Shown piece by piece: positions 1 through 13,752 of a DNA stretch of 64,000 nt. The DNA comes from Streptomyces lateritius (GTDB lineage Bacteria > Actinomycetota > Actinomycetes > Streptomycetales > Streptomycetaceae). The notes beneath the pieces are model-generated. The model saw only the letters and a program-made list of their open reading frames with translations, ran no database searches and was not told where the DNA came from. Position numbers and translations under genes: made by a program. Location of the stretch: NCBI RefSeq assembly GCF_014649715.1, contig NZ_BMTO01000017.1, positions 1 to 64,000 of the forward strand. The letters are read 5' to 3'. Each line of letters starts with the position of its first letter. The first letter of the stretch is position 1.

Positions 1-114
1 GGTGGTCATAGCGTTAGGGAAACGCCCGGTTACATTCCGAACCCGGAAGCTAAGCCTTTCAGCGCCGATGGTACTGCAGGGGGGACCCTGTGGGAGAGTA
101 GGACACCGCCGAAC
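1..114 (+). rRNA. rrf: 5S ribosomal RNA, 5' end cut by the window
   Basis: The sequence matches the actinobacterial 5S pattern, with the conserved core around CCGAACCCGGAAGCTAAG and the closing GGACACCGCCGAAC. About five 5' nucleotides of helix I lie outside the window. It is followed after 5 nt by a tRNA, so it marks the end of an rRNA operon whose 16S and 23S genes lie upstream. The exact mature 3' end is uncertain by a few bases. Confidence 0.95.
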
Positions 115-119
115 AACCC

Positions 120-192
120 GCCCTTTTAGCTCAGTCGGTAGAGCGTCTCCATGGTAAGGAGAAGGTCAACGGTTCGATTCCGTTAAAGGGCT
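120..192 (+). tRNA. tRNA-Thr (anticodon GGT)
   Basis: A full cloverleaf is readable. The acceptor arm GCCCTTT (120-126) pairs perfectly with AAAGGGC (185-191), with discriminator T192. The D arm holds AGCTCAGTCGGTAGAGC, the anticodon stem is TCTCC/GGAGA around loop ATGGTAA (anticodon GGT), and the T loop is GGTTCGATTCC. CCA is not encoded. It sits 5 nt behind the 5S gene and is probably processed from the rRNA operon transcript. Confidence 0.96.
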
Positions 193-206
193 CAGAAGAA
201 AAGAGA

Positions 207-239
207 AAGACCCCCACCACCCGGTGGGGGTCTTTTTTG
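207..239. terminator. Rho-independent terminator, probably bidirectional
   Basis: A perfect 12-bp stem (207-218 with 223-234) around a 4-nt loop is followed by a run of Ts on the plus strand, ending the rRNA/tRNA transcript. The minus strand downstream of the hairpin is also U-rich, so it may stop osaC transcripts too. Confidence 0.9.
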
Positions 240-253
240 TTTCCAGGGCGGAA

Positions 254-296
254 AGCCGTGGAACCTTCCGCCGGGGAGGCGGGCGGTTCCACGGCT
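254..296 (-). terminator. Long hairpin just downstream of osaC
   Basis: AGCCGTGGAACC (254-265) pairs perfectly with 285-296, and the inside refolds as CCGCC/GGCGG (68-72 and 78-82 of the 200s). It starts 5 nt beyond the osaC stop codon. There is no U-tract, which is usual for Streptomyces terminators. Confidence 0.7.
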
Positions 297-300
297 GGTC

Positions 301-2952
301 TCAGTCGCCGTGGTGGGGCTCGGGGAGGCGCATGGCCAGGATGGCCATGTCGTCGGAGGCCGGCTCCTGGGCGAAGCGTTCGACCGCGCGGAGGATGCGG
401 GCGGCCACCGCTCCGGCCGTGAGGCCCGTACACGTCTTGAGCACTTCGGCGAGGCCGTCGTCGCCGAGCATGCGAGTGCCCTCACGGCGCTCCGTGACGC
501 CGTCCGTGACGCACAGCAGGACGTCGCCCGGGTCGAGCGTGACCGTCTGCTCGTACAGCTCCAGATCCTCCAGGACGCCGAGCAGCGGCTGCGGGTCGGC
601 GGCCGGGACGACCGTGCCGTCCTGCCGCAGGCGGAGCGGCAGCGGATGGCCGGCGCAGACGACCTTCAGGACGGCCGAGCCGTCCTCCTGCGGCCACAGC
701 TCGCCGTACAGCAGGGTGAGGAAGCGGCTGCGGGCGCCCTCGTCGAGGATCGCGGCGTTGAGGCGTTCCAGGACCGCCGGGCCGCCGAAGCCCTCGCGGG
801 CCAGGAGGCGCAGGGCGTGCCGGGCCAGGCCCGTGACGGCCGCGGCCTCCGGTCCCGTACCGCAGACGTCGCCGATGGCGAAGCCGTAGGCGTTGTCGCG
901 GATCGGGAAGAGGTCGTAGAAGTCGCCGCCCACTTCGTTGCCCTCGCCGGCCGCGCGGTAGATGACGTCGACCTCGACGCCGGGAATGTCGGGCAGGCCG
1001 GGGGGCAGCAGGCTGCGCTGGAGGGACTGGCTGATCGCCACACGCTCGGAGTAGAGGCGGGAGTTGTCCAGGGCGAGGGCCGCCCGGCGGGAGAGGTCCT
1101 CGGCGAGCTCCAGGATCTCCTGGCGGAAGTGGTCGTCCGAGGGTTTGCCGAGCGTCAGCATGCCGATGACCCGGTTGCGGGCGACGAGTGGCAGGACCAC
1201 CGTCTCGCCGCCGACCGCGGCCGCCGTGGCGAGCGTCGAGTCGATACCGGAGGACAACGGGCCGCTGCCGTGGCCCAGTTCGCGCATCGAGATGGAGAGC
1301 GCCGCCCGGTGTGCGGCGTCTCCGGGCGCCGCCCAGACACGGGCGCCCGGAGTGGGCACCGGGTCGGGCGGGGCGATGGAGGACAGCAGGGCCTTCAGGC
1401 CGTCGATGCGGTCCTCGTCCTCGTGCAGGACGTAGGAGAGGTACGGGTCCGAGGCCTGGTCGGCGATCGTGTAGACCGCGCACCAGGTGGCCAGGGTGGG
1501 AACCGTCATCTGGGCCATGAGGGCCAGGGTCTGGTCCCGGTCCAGGGTGCCGGCCAGCAGGTCCGAGGCCTCGACCAGGAAGCTGAGGGAGCCGCGGCGC
1601 AGGCGCTCGAGCTCGCCCAGACGCGCGGACTCGACGGCGAGCGCGATGCGGTCGGCGGCGAACTGGAGGCGGAGCGCCTCCTCGTTGGAGTAGCGGTTCG
1701 GGCTCTCGGCGGCGACGCCGAGCGAGCCGGTGAGCCGGCCCTCGACCTTGAGGGGGACCGTGACGACCGAGCGCATGCCGGTGCCTTCGAGGAGCGGGGC
1801 CGCTCCCGGGACGGCCGCCAGGTCCTCGTGGACGGCCGGCATCCGGGCGGAGCCGTAGCGGCTGGCGCCCGTCTCGACCGGGACGCGGGCGAAGCGCTGA
1901 CGGGCGGAGGGGAGGCCCGTGGTGGCCCGTACCTCCAGTTCGGTCTCGTCGTCCGTGGCGAGCAGGAGGAAGGCGGAGTCGCCGTCGAGCATGTCCCGGG
2001 CGCGCTCCACCGTGCGCTGGAGGAGGCCGTCCAGGTCGTCAGGGGCGGGGGAGCCGATGAAGAGCTCGAAGGGGTCCGCTGAGCGGCTCTCGGAAGCCGA
2101 GTCGGAGACCGGTTGCCGCTGCGGGGTCTGGAGGACCGCGCGCTCGTACTCCCGTACCAGGAGACAGACCGTGGAGGGCTCGCCCTCGGCGTCGCGGATG
2201 CGCAGGTGGGAGGCGTAGACGGGGATGACCCGGCCGTCGGCGCAGCGGATGCCGTAACTGCCCTCCCAGCGGGAGAGCTGGAGAGCCTCGACGAGACCGG
2301 TGCCAATGCCGGGGGTGTGCGGCCAGGCGGCGAGGTCGCCGAGGGGCTTGCCCGTGACCTGTTCCGCGCCGTACCCGAAGAGCTCCTCGGCGTCCTCGTT
2401 CCACGCGGTGATGGTGCCGCCGCGGTCGATCTGGGCGACGGCGACGCGGACGCGGCCGTCGCTCACGGGCAGGAGGGCGTCGGGGAGGACCGGACCGGCC
2501 GCACGGGTGCCGATCGGTCGCTCGGGCAGGTCGAGCTGGAACCAGACGTGCTTCTGCGTCGGTGTGTAGTCGACGCCCCAGCGGGTGGCGAGGGCGGCGC
2601 ACAGCAGCAGGCCCCGGCCGTTCTCCCGGTCGGGGTGGGCGAGCGTGCGGCCGCCCTGGACGGGGATCTCGCGCTCGGGGTAGCGGTCGGCCACCTCGAT
2701 GCGGATCCCGTCGTCGCTGCGCAGGCAGAGGACCTCGGCGGCGGTGCCGGCGTGGATCACGGCGTTGGTGACGAGTTCGCTGGTGAGGACGACGGCGTCG
2801 TCGACGACCTCGGCGTAGCCCCAGCCCTGGAGGGTGTCCCGGACGAAGGCGCGGGCGGTCGCGACGGACCGTCCGACAGGGTCGAAAGTGGCAGCCGCCC
2901 GCGCGGTGATCACAGAACTCCTCGTACGCGTTTCGACGCCCGGCTCTGCCAT
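301..2952 (-). CDS. osaC: OsaC-type multidomain sensor: anti-sigma kinase, PAS, GAF and SpoIIE phosphatase
   Basis: This 883-residue cytosoluble signalling protein has an RsbW-like HATPase at about 15-145, a PAS domain at 160-265, one or two GAF domains at 300-640, and a PP2C/SpoIIE phosphatase at 660-880. Phosphatase metal motifs are visible: GGDFYD at 675-680, IGDVCGTG, VTDGVTE and SDDMA. It therefore joins an anti-sigma-factor kinase and its opposing phosphatase in one chain. In S. coelicolor the protein in this position, OsaC, is reported to interact with sigma-B and to help return cells to normal after osmotic stress. It is divergent from osaA, as in that species. The ATG start follows a GGGAGGGG sequence about 10 nt upstream. 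No sigma-B promoter was recognised by eye. Confidence 0.9.
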   Translation of the reverse strand: MAEPGVETRTRSSVITARAAATFDPVGRSVATARAFVRDTLQGWGYAEVVDDAVVLTSELVTNAVIHAGTAAEVLCLRSDDGIRIEVADRYPEREIPVQGGRTLAHPDRENGRGLLLCAALATRWGVDYTPTQKHVWFQLDLPERPIGTRAAGPVLPDALLPVSDGRVRVAVAQIDRGGTITAWNEDAEELFGYGAEQVTGKPLGDLAAWPHTPGIGTGLVEALQLSRWEGSYGIRCADGRVIPVYASHLRIRDAEGEPSTVCLLVREYERAVLQTPQRQPVSDSASESRSADPFELFIGSPAPDDLDGLLQRTVERARDMLDGDSAFLLLATDDETELEVRATTGLPSARQRFARVPVETGASRYGSARMPAVHEDLAAVPGAAPLLEGTGMRSVVTVPLKVEGRLTGSLGVAAESPNRYSNEEALRLQFAADRIALAVESARLGELERLRRGSLSFLVEASDLLAGTLDRDQTLALMAQMTVPTLATWCAVYTIADQASDPYLSYVLHEDEDRIDGLKALLSSIAPPDPVPTPGARVWAAPGDAAHRAALSISMRELGHGSGPLSSGIDSTLATAAAVGGETVVLPLVARNRVIGMLTLGKPSDDHFRQEILELAEDLSRRAALALDNSRLYSERVAISQSLQRSLLPPGLPDIPGVEVDVIYRAAGEGNEVGGDFYDLFPIRDNAYGFAIGDVCGTGPEAAAVTGLARHALRLLAREGFGGPAVLERLNAAILDEGARSRFLTLLYGELWPQEDGSAVLKVVCAGHPLPLRLRQDGTVVPAADPQPLLGVLEDLELYEQTVTLDPGDVLLCVTDGVTERREGTRMLGDDGLAEVLKTCTGLTAGAVAARILRAVERFAQEPASDDMAILAMRLPEPHHGD

Positions 2953-3220
2953 GGTCGGTCTGCCCCTCCCGCTGCCCGGTGCTCGTCCTCGGTCCGCCCC
3001 GCCCCCGCCGGGCGGACCGGGGCGGTTGGACAGCCGGATGCCAGGTTACTTACCTTCACTGTCCGGGCGGATGCCGGTCACCGCAGTTTCCGTCCCCCGA
3101 GGGTGGGGACGTTATGCGAAGCTGCCGAACTGTTATGGCCTGGTTCGGCTGCGGTGAAACACTGGGCAGGCTTGTGGTGACGGCCCGAGCAGGACGCTCA
3201 ACCCCTTCGGGAGGGACACG

Positions 3221-8716
<5,496 letters not shown>

Positions 8717-8729
8717 GCTTGTCGACCGA

Positions 8730-8836
8730 CTGTCGCCACAGGCGTGTGAGAGGCCGGTATGCGGGGAACCTTCTGGTCTCTCACCACGTTTCCGCTACGT
8801 GCACAGTGACATCGTGGTGACAGGGTGTGGCGACAG
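8730..8836. repeat. Nested inverted repeats between osaA and osaB
   Basis: CTGTCGCCACA (8730-8740) is perfectly complementary to 8826-8836. Nested inside, GTGAGAGGCCGG (8746-8757) pairs with 8773-8784 (two G-U pairs). The inner hairpin could attenuate osaA read-through; the outer repeat could be an operator or a long-range fold in the osaB leader. Confidence 0.6.
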
Positions 8837-8966
8837 GCGGGGTGCGGCTACCATGACCGGCACAAGGACGGACGGCGCATGGGAGTCGTCTTCTGGGGCG
8901 GCGCCCGGTGCTTCCCCCGGCTCGGAGAGTCGGGGAGAGCCCATGCCGGGGCGAGGAGGACGGGGC

Positions 8967-9641
8967 ATGGTGCAGAAGGCCAAGATCCTCCTGGTCGATG
9001 ACCGGCCGGAGAATCTGCTGGCGCTGGAGGCCATTCTCTCCGCGCTCGATCAGACACTGGTGCGGGCATCGTCAGGGGAGGAAGCGCTCAAGGCGCTGTT
9101 GACCGACGACTTCGCGGTCATTCTTCTCGACGTCCAGATGCCTGGAATGGACGGGTTCGAGACGGCCGCGCACATCAAGCGGCGGGAGCGGACCCGGGAC
9201 ATCCCGATCATCTTCCTCACCGCCATCAACCACGGTCCCCACCACACCTTCCGGGGCTACGCGGCGGGCGCGGTCGACTACATCTCCAAGCCGTTCGACC
9301 CGTGGGTGCTGCGCGCCAAGGTCTCGGTCTTCGTCGAGCTGTACATGAAGAACTGCCAGCTGCGCGAGCAGGCCGCGCTGCTCCGGCTCCAGCTGGAGGG
9401 CGGCGGGCACGGCGGCCACGCCAAGGAGTCGGCGGGGCTGCTGGCCGAGCTGTCCGCGCGCCTCGCCGCCGTCGAGGAGCAGGCGGAGGCGCTCTCCAAG
9501 CAGCTCGACGACGACTCGGCCGACGCCGCGGCGGTGGCCACCGCCGCGCATCTGGAGCGCAAGCTCACCGGGTTGCGGCGGGCCCTCGACGCACTGGAGC
9601 CCGGGGCCGGCGGTCCGACCGCGCTCCCCTCGCAGAGCTGA
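8967..9641 (+). CDS. osaB: OsaB-type response regulator with coiled-coil output
   Basis: A 224-residue protein: receiver domain at about 3-125 (ILLVDDRPENL, phospho-Asp55 in ILLDVQMPG, KPFDP), then a region predicted to be coiled coil (about 130-215). No DNA-binding domain is present. ATG 8967 is chosen because GGAGGA (8955-8960) sits 6 nt upstream; an in-frame GTG at 8799 would give a longer, low-complexity N-terminus. It follows osaA by 250 nt and ends at a clear hairpin. In S. coelicolor osaB is needed for aerial growth at high osmolarity. Without an HTH it probably acts through protein contacts. Confidence 0.88.
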   Translation: MVQKAKILLVDDRPENLLALEAILSALDQTLVRASSGEEALKALLTDDFAVILLDVQMPGMDGFETAAHIKRRERTRDIPIIFLTAINHGPHHTFRGYAAGAVDYISKPFDPWVLRAKVSVFVELYMKNCQLREQAALLRLQLEGGGHGGHAKESAGLLAELSARLAAVEEQAEALSKQLDDDSADAAAVATAAHLERKLTGLRRALDALEPGAGGPTALPSQS

Positions 9642-9655
9642 CGTACCGTCACTGC

Positions 9656-9685
9656 TGGCGCCCGTCATGAACGGGCGTCAGTTTC
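9656..9685 (+). terminator. Terminator after osaB
   Basis: An 11-bp stem (9656-9666 with 9672-9682, one G-U pair) around CATGA is followed by TTTCGT. Confidence 0.8.
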
Positions 9686-9753
9686 GTGCCCCGGCAGGGA
9701 CGACACGAACGGGTGAGGCGGGACGCGCACGTGTTCACCGCCGCTCACACCGG

Positions 9754-9759
9754 TAACCT
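9754..9759 (+). promoter_or_regulatory. Leaderless -10 element of ftsK
   Basis: TAACCT lies 7 nt before ATG 9767 and there is no Shine-Dalgarno, so transcription probably begins at the start codon. No convincing -35 was seen. Confidence 0.5.
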
Positions 9760-9766
9760 CAGCATC

Positions 9767-12580
9767 ATGGCCTCACGTACGTCCGGCAAGGGTTCCCAGG
9801 GCACCGCGAAGCCGCGCGCCGGCCGTACGACCGGCGTCGCGAAGAAAGCGGTGCCCGTCAAGTCCGCCGCGAAGTCGCCCGCCAAGCCTCCCGCGAAGAG
9901 GACGGCCAAGAAGGCGGCGCCCGCCAAGCGCGTGCCCGCGAAGAGGACCGCGGGGAAGAAGGCCGCGCCCAGGCCCGCCCCGTCGCCGACGGGGGGCGTG
10001 TACCGGCTCGCCCGGGGGCTCTGGCTCGGCCTCGCGCACGGCGTGGGCGCGATGTTCCGCGGGATAGGGCGGGGAGCCAAGGGACTCGACCCCGCCCACC
10101 GCAAGGACGGCATGGCCCTGCTGCTGCTCGGCGTCGCGCTGATCGTCGCCGCCGGGACCTGGTCCAATCTGCGCGGCCCGGTCGGCGACCTCGTCGAGAT
10201 GCTGGTCACCGGCGCCTTCGGGCGCCTCGACCTGCTGGTGCCGCTGCTGGTGGGCTCGATCGGGTTCCGGTTGATCCTCTATCCGGAGAAGCCCGAGGCC
10301 AACGGCCGGATCGTCATCGGGCTGTCCGCCCTCGTCATCGGGGTGCTGGGGCAGGTCCACATCGCCTGCGGCTCGCCCGGTCGGGACGAGGGCACCAAGG
10401 CGATGCAGGACGCCGGCGGGCTCATCGGCTGGGCGGCGTCCAAGCCGCTGATCTTCATGATGGGCGAGGTGCTCGCCGTACCGCTGCTCGTCCTGCTCAC
10501 CGTCTTCGGCCTGCTCGTCGTCACCGCAACCCCTGTCAACGCCATCCCGCAGCGGCTGCGCGCGCTCGGGGTCAAGCTCGGACTCGTCGAGCCCGCGTAC
10601 GACCCGGAGAGCGTGTACGAGGACGTGGAGGAGTACGACGAAGGATGGCGGGCGGCCGCGCCGCCCGCCCGCGGCCGGCGCGGTGCGACCGCCCCCTCGC
10701 AGGTGTACGACGTGGACCGGGTCGAGGAGGAGGCGCTCACCCGGCGAGGACGCACGCGCCGGTCTTCCGCCCAGCCCGCCCTCGACCGGCCCATGGACGC
10801 CGTGGACGTCGCGGCGGCGGCCGCCGCCGCGCTCGACGGGGCTGTGCTCAACGGTATGCCGCCCTCCCCGCTGGTCGCCGATCTGACCCGGGACGTCACC
10901 ACCGAGCGGGCCGCCGCGCGAGCCGCGGCCGCGCCGGAGACCGCCGGGGGCGCGCGGGGCGGGGAGGTTCCCGCGGCTGCCCCGGTGCCGCCGGCCCGGG
11001 GCGCGGACGCCGGGCGCGTTCCCGGAGCCGTACCGGATCTGACCAAGCCCGCGCCCGAGACCACCGAGCTGCCGCCCCGCGCGGAGCAGCTGCACCTCTC
11101 CGGCGACATCACCTACGCGCTGCCCTCGCTGGACCTGCTGGAGCGTGGCGGTCCGGGCAAGACCCGCAGCGCGGCCAACGACGCCGTGGTGGAGTCGCTC
11201 ACCACCGTCTTCAGCGAGTTCAAGGTGGACGCGGCTGTCACCGGCTTCACCCGCGGGCCGACGGTCACGCGGTACGAGGTCGAGCTCGGCCCCGCCGTGA
11301 AGGTCGAGAAGATCACGGCCCTGACCAAGAACATCGCGTACGCCGTGGCCTCCCCGGACGTCCGGATCATCTCGCCGATCCCGGGCAAGTCCGCCGTCGG
11401 CATCGAGATCCCGAACAGCGACCGGGAGATGGTCAACCTAGGCGACGTGCTGCGGCTCGCCGCCGCGGCCGAGGACGACCACCCGATGCTCGTCGCGCTC
11501 GGTAAGAACGTCGAGGGTGGTTACGAGATGGCCAACCTGGCGAAGATGCCGCACATCCTGGTCGCCGGAGCCACCGGATCCGGAAAGTCCTCGTGCATCA
11601 ACTGCCTCATCACCTCGGTGATGATAAGAGCGACCCCCGAGGACGTCCGGATGGTCCTGGTCGACCCCAAGCGGGTCGAGCTCACCGCGTACGAGGGCAT
11701 CCCGCACCTGATCACGCCGATCATCACCAACCCCAAGCGGGCCGCCGAGGCCCTGCAGTGGGTGGTGCGCGAGATGGACCTGCGCTACGACGACCTGGCC
11801 GCCTTCGGCTTCCGGCACATCGACGACTTCAACGCGGCCATCCGCCAGGGCAAGGTCAAACTCCCCGAGGGCAGCGAGCGCGAGCTGCAGCCCTACCCGT
11901 ACCTGCTGGTCATCGTGGACGAGCTGGCCGACCTGATGATGGTCGCGCCCCGGGACGTCGAGGACGCCATCGTCCGGATCACCCAGCTGGCGCGCGCCGC
12001 CGGCATCCACCTGGTGCTCGCCACCCAGCGGCCCTCCGTGGACGTCGTCACCGGCCTGATCAAGGCGAACGTGCCCTCTCGGCTCGCCTTCGCCACCTCC
12101 TCGCTCGCCGACAGCCGCGTCATCCTGGACCAGCCCGGCGCGGAGAAGCTCATCGGCAAGGGTGACGGCCTGTTCCTGCCGATGGGCGCGAACAAGCCGG
12201 TCCGTATGCAGGGCGCCTTCGTCACCGAGGCAGAGGTCGCGGCCGTCGTCCAGCACTGCAAGGACCAGATGGCGCCGGTCTTCCGGGACGACGTCACCGT
12301 CGGCACCAAGCAGAAGAAGGAGATCGACGAGGACATCGGCGACGACCTCGACCTGCTGTGCCAGGCCGCCGAGCTGGTCGTCTCCACGCAGTTCGGCTCC
12401 ACGTCCATGCTCCAGCGCAAGCTGCGCGTCGGCTTCGCCAAGGCCGGACGGCTGATGGACCTGATGGAATCACGGAACATCGTCGGCCCGAGCGAGGGGT
12501 CCAAGGCGCGCGACGTGCTCGTCAAGCCGGACGAGCTGGACGGAGTACTGGCCGTCATCCGTGGGGAGTCGGGAGAGTAG
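9767..12580 (+). CDS. ftsK: DNA translocase FtsK/SpoIIIE
   Basis: This 937-residue septal DNA pump clears chromosomes through closing septa. It has a Lys/Ala-rich N-terminus (residues 1-65), several membrane segments at about 110-270, an acidic and Ala-rich linker (about 280-440), and the motor domain with Walker A GATGSGKS at 601-608, VIVDELADLMM (Walker B region) and ATQRPSVDV. The C-terminal gamma winged-helix (about 860-930) should read KOPS-like sites. The start at ATG 9767 is preferred over an upstream in-frame codon at 9686 because TAACCT precedes it by 7 nt, indicating a leaderless mRNA. In Streptomyces it acts mainly during sporulation septation. Confidence 0.95.
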   Translation: MASRTSGKGSQGTAKPRAGRTTGVAKKAVPVKSAAKSPAKPPAKRTAKKAAPAKRVPAKRTAGKKAAPRPAPSPTGGVYRLARGLWLGLAHGVGAMFRGIGRGAKGLDPAHRKDGMALLLLGVALIVAAGTWSNLRGPVGDLVEMLVTGAFGRLDLLVPLLVGSIGFRLILYPEKPEANGRIVIGLSALVIGVLGQVHIACGSPGRDEGTKAMQDAGGLIGWAASKPLIFMMGEVLAVPLLVLLTVFGLLVVTATPVNAIPQRLRALGVKLGLVEPAYDPESVYEDVEEYDEGWRAAAPPARGRRGATAPSQVYDVDRVEEEALTRRGRTRRSSAQPALDRPMDAVDVAAAAAAALDGAVLNGMPPSPLVADLTRDVTTERAAARAAAAPETAGGARGGEVPAAAPVPPARGADAGRVPGAVPDLTKPAPETTELPPRAEQLHLSGDITYALPSLDLLERGGPGKTRSAANDAVVESLTTVFSEFKVDAAVTGFTRGPTVTRYEVELGPAVKVEKITALTKNIAYAVASPDVRIISPIPGKSAVGIEIPNSDREMVNLGDVLRLAAAAEDDHPMLVALGKNVEGGYEMANLAKMPHILVAGATGSGKSSCINCLITSVMIRATPEDVRMVLVDPKRVELTAYEGIPHLITPIITNPKRAAEALQWVVREMDLRYDDLAAFGFRHIDDFNAAIRQGKVKLPEGSERELQPYPYLLVIVDELADLMMVAPRDVEDAIVRITQLARAAGIHLVLATQRPSVDVVTGLIKANVPSRLAFATSSLADSRVILDQPGAEKLIGKGDGLFLPMGANKPVRMQGAFVTEAEVAAVVQHCKDQMAPVFRDDVTVGTKQKKEIDEDIGDDLDLLCQAAELVVSTQFGSTSMLQRKLRVGFAKAGRLMDLMESRNIVGPSEGSKARDVLVKPDELDGVLAVIRGESGE

Positions 12581-12709
12581 CTCGGGGAAGTAGACCGGGA
12601 GGAGTAACCGGGCGGTCGAAAACGAGACCTGGCCGAGACTCACTCGTAAGGGAACCCAGGGCAACCGTTTCCCTTGGCCATACGTCAAGTTGGAGGGAGG
12701 GACATAACG

Positions 12710-12781
12710 ATGTCCCAGCCTCATGGCGTACAAACCGCGTCCGCCCGGTTGCCCCACCCTTTCGTACCACCCATAGACTGA
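12710..12781 (+). CDS. Possible 23-residue small ORF upstream of the RodZ-like gene
   Basis: ATG 12710 follows a very strong GGAGGGAGGG ribosome site by about 8 nt and opens a 23-codon frame ending at TGA 12779-12781, 38 nt before the next gene. The peptide has no recognisable motif. A -10-like TAGACT (12774-12779) overlaps its end, so it could instead be a promoter region. It may be a uORF or chance. Confidence 0.25.
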   Translation: MSQPHGVQTASARLPHPFVPPID

Positions 12782-12819
12782 ACCTCCAGCAGGTGGTTAC
12801 ACGCTCGAAAGGCGCTCTC

Positions 12820-13647
12820 GTGTCCATCGGCAACTCCCCCGAAGACGACCGTGACTTCCCGCCGGAAGACCGGGATTCGATCGGCCGTACCCTCCAGCAG
12901 GGGCGGATCGCCTCCGGTCTCACCGTCGAAGAGGTCAGCGCGTCCACCCGAGTCCGGATCCCCATCGTGCACGCGATCGAGGAGGACGACTTCTCGCGCT
13001 GCGGCGGCGACGTCTACGCGCGCGGTCACATCCGTACGCTCGCGCGCGCCGTCGGCCTCGACCCCGCTCCGCTCGTCGAGCAGTACGACGCCGAGCACGG
13101 CGGCCGGCCCGCACCCACCCCCGCCGCGCCGCTCTTCGAGGCGGAACGTATCCGCCCCGAGCCGCGCCGCCCCAACTGGACCGCCGCCATGGTCGCCGCC
13201 ATCGTCGCCGTCATCGGCTTCGTCGGTTTCTCGATGTTCAACGGGAACGACGTGCGGGGCGGGACCGGAACCGTGGCGGAGGGACCCGCCCCGGAGAAGA
13301 AGACCACCACCCCGAAGCCGAAGCCGACCAAGACGCCCGGCACCAAGCCGGCGCCTTCCGAGAGTGCCATCGCCGCGGTCCCGAAGGACAAGGTCACCGT
13401 CAAGATGACCGCGGTCGACGACAAGAGCTGGATCTCGGCCAAGGCGCACGACGGCAAGCTGCTCTTCGACGGCCTGCTCCTCAAGGGCGAGTCCAAGACC
13501 TTCCAGGACGACGAGCGCATCGACCTGATTCTCGGCAACGCCGGAGCCATCGAGCTCTACGTGAACGGCAAGAAGATCGAGGACTCCTTCGAGGCCGGCC
13601 AGGTCGAGCGGCTCTCGTACACCAAGGGCGACCCCGAGGCCGGATGA
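12820..13647 (+). CDS. RodZ-like helix-turn-helix membrane protein (DUF4115)
   Basis: A 275-residue single-pass protein. It has an N-terminal Xre/HTH_25 domain (about 22-95, with LTVEEVSASTRV and the DVYARGHIRTLARAVG motif), a membrane segment (about 123-142), a Lys/Pro/Thr-rich stretch, and a C-terminal DUF4115 beta-domain with WISAKAHDGKLLFDGLL. This architecture is that of RodZ, which in rods links MreB to the wall machinery; a role in Streptomyces is not assigned here. GTG 12820 is chosen because the conserved HTH begins soon after; longer in-frame starts run back into ftsK. TAGACT at 12774-12779 is a plausible -10, giving a leader of about 35 nt. Confidence 0.85.
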   Translation: MSIGNSPEDDRDFPPEDRDSIGRTLQQGRIASGLTVEEVSASTRVRIPIVHAIEEDDFSRCGGDVYARGHIRTLARAVGLDPAPLVEQYDAEHGGRPAPTPAAPLFEAERIRPEPRRPNWTAAMVAAIVAVIGFVGFSMFNGNDVRGGTGTVAEGPAPEKKTTTPKPKPTKTPGTKPAPSESAIAAVPKDKVTVKMTAVDDKSWISAKAHDGKLLFDGLLLKGESKTFQDDERIDLILGNAGAIELYVNGKKIEDSFEAGQVERLSYTKGDPEAG

Positions 13648-13687
13648 TCCGCGCGGGCCGGCGGCCCACCGATCCGGCGGCCCACTG

Positions 13688-13721
13688 CCCGCCGTCGCGC
13701 AGGTGAACCCTGCGCGGCGGG
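13688..13721 (+). terminator. Hairpin between the RodZ-like gene and rimO
   Basis: GCGCAGG/CCTGCGC and CCCGCC/GGCGGG stack with a GTC bulge (13 bp in total). No U-tract. Confidence 0.6.
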
Positions 13722-13739
13722 GGTACGGCCAGGACAAAG

Positions 13740-13745
13740 TAGTCT
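13740..13745 (+). promoter_or_regulatory. Leaderless -10 element of rimO
   Basis: TAGTCT lies 7 nt before ATG 13753; no Shine-Dalgarno is present. Confidence 0.5.
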
Positions 13746-13752
13746 TGAGTCC

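Noticed and set aside
310..2082. 590-codon open frame on the plus strand opposite osaC
   Set aside because: It is the antisense shadow of a high-GC gene; Arg/Gly/Val-rich with no domain, while osaC shows complete motifs.
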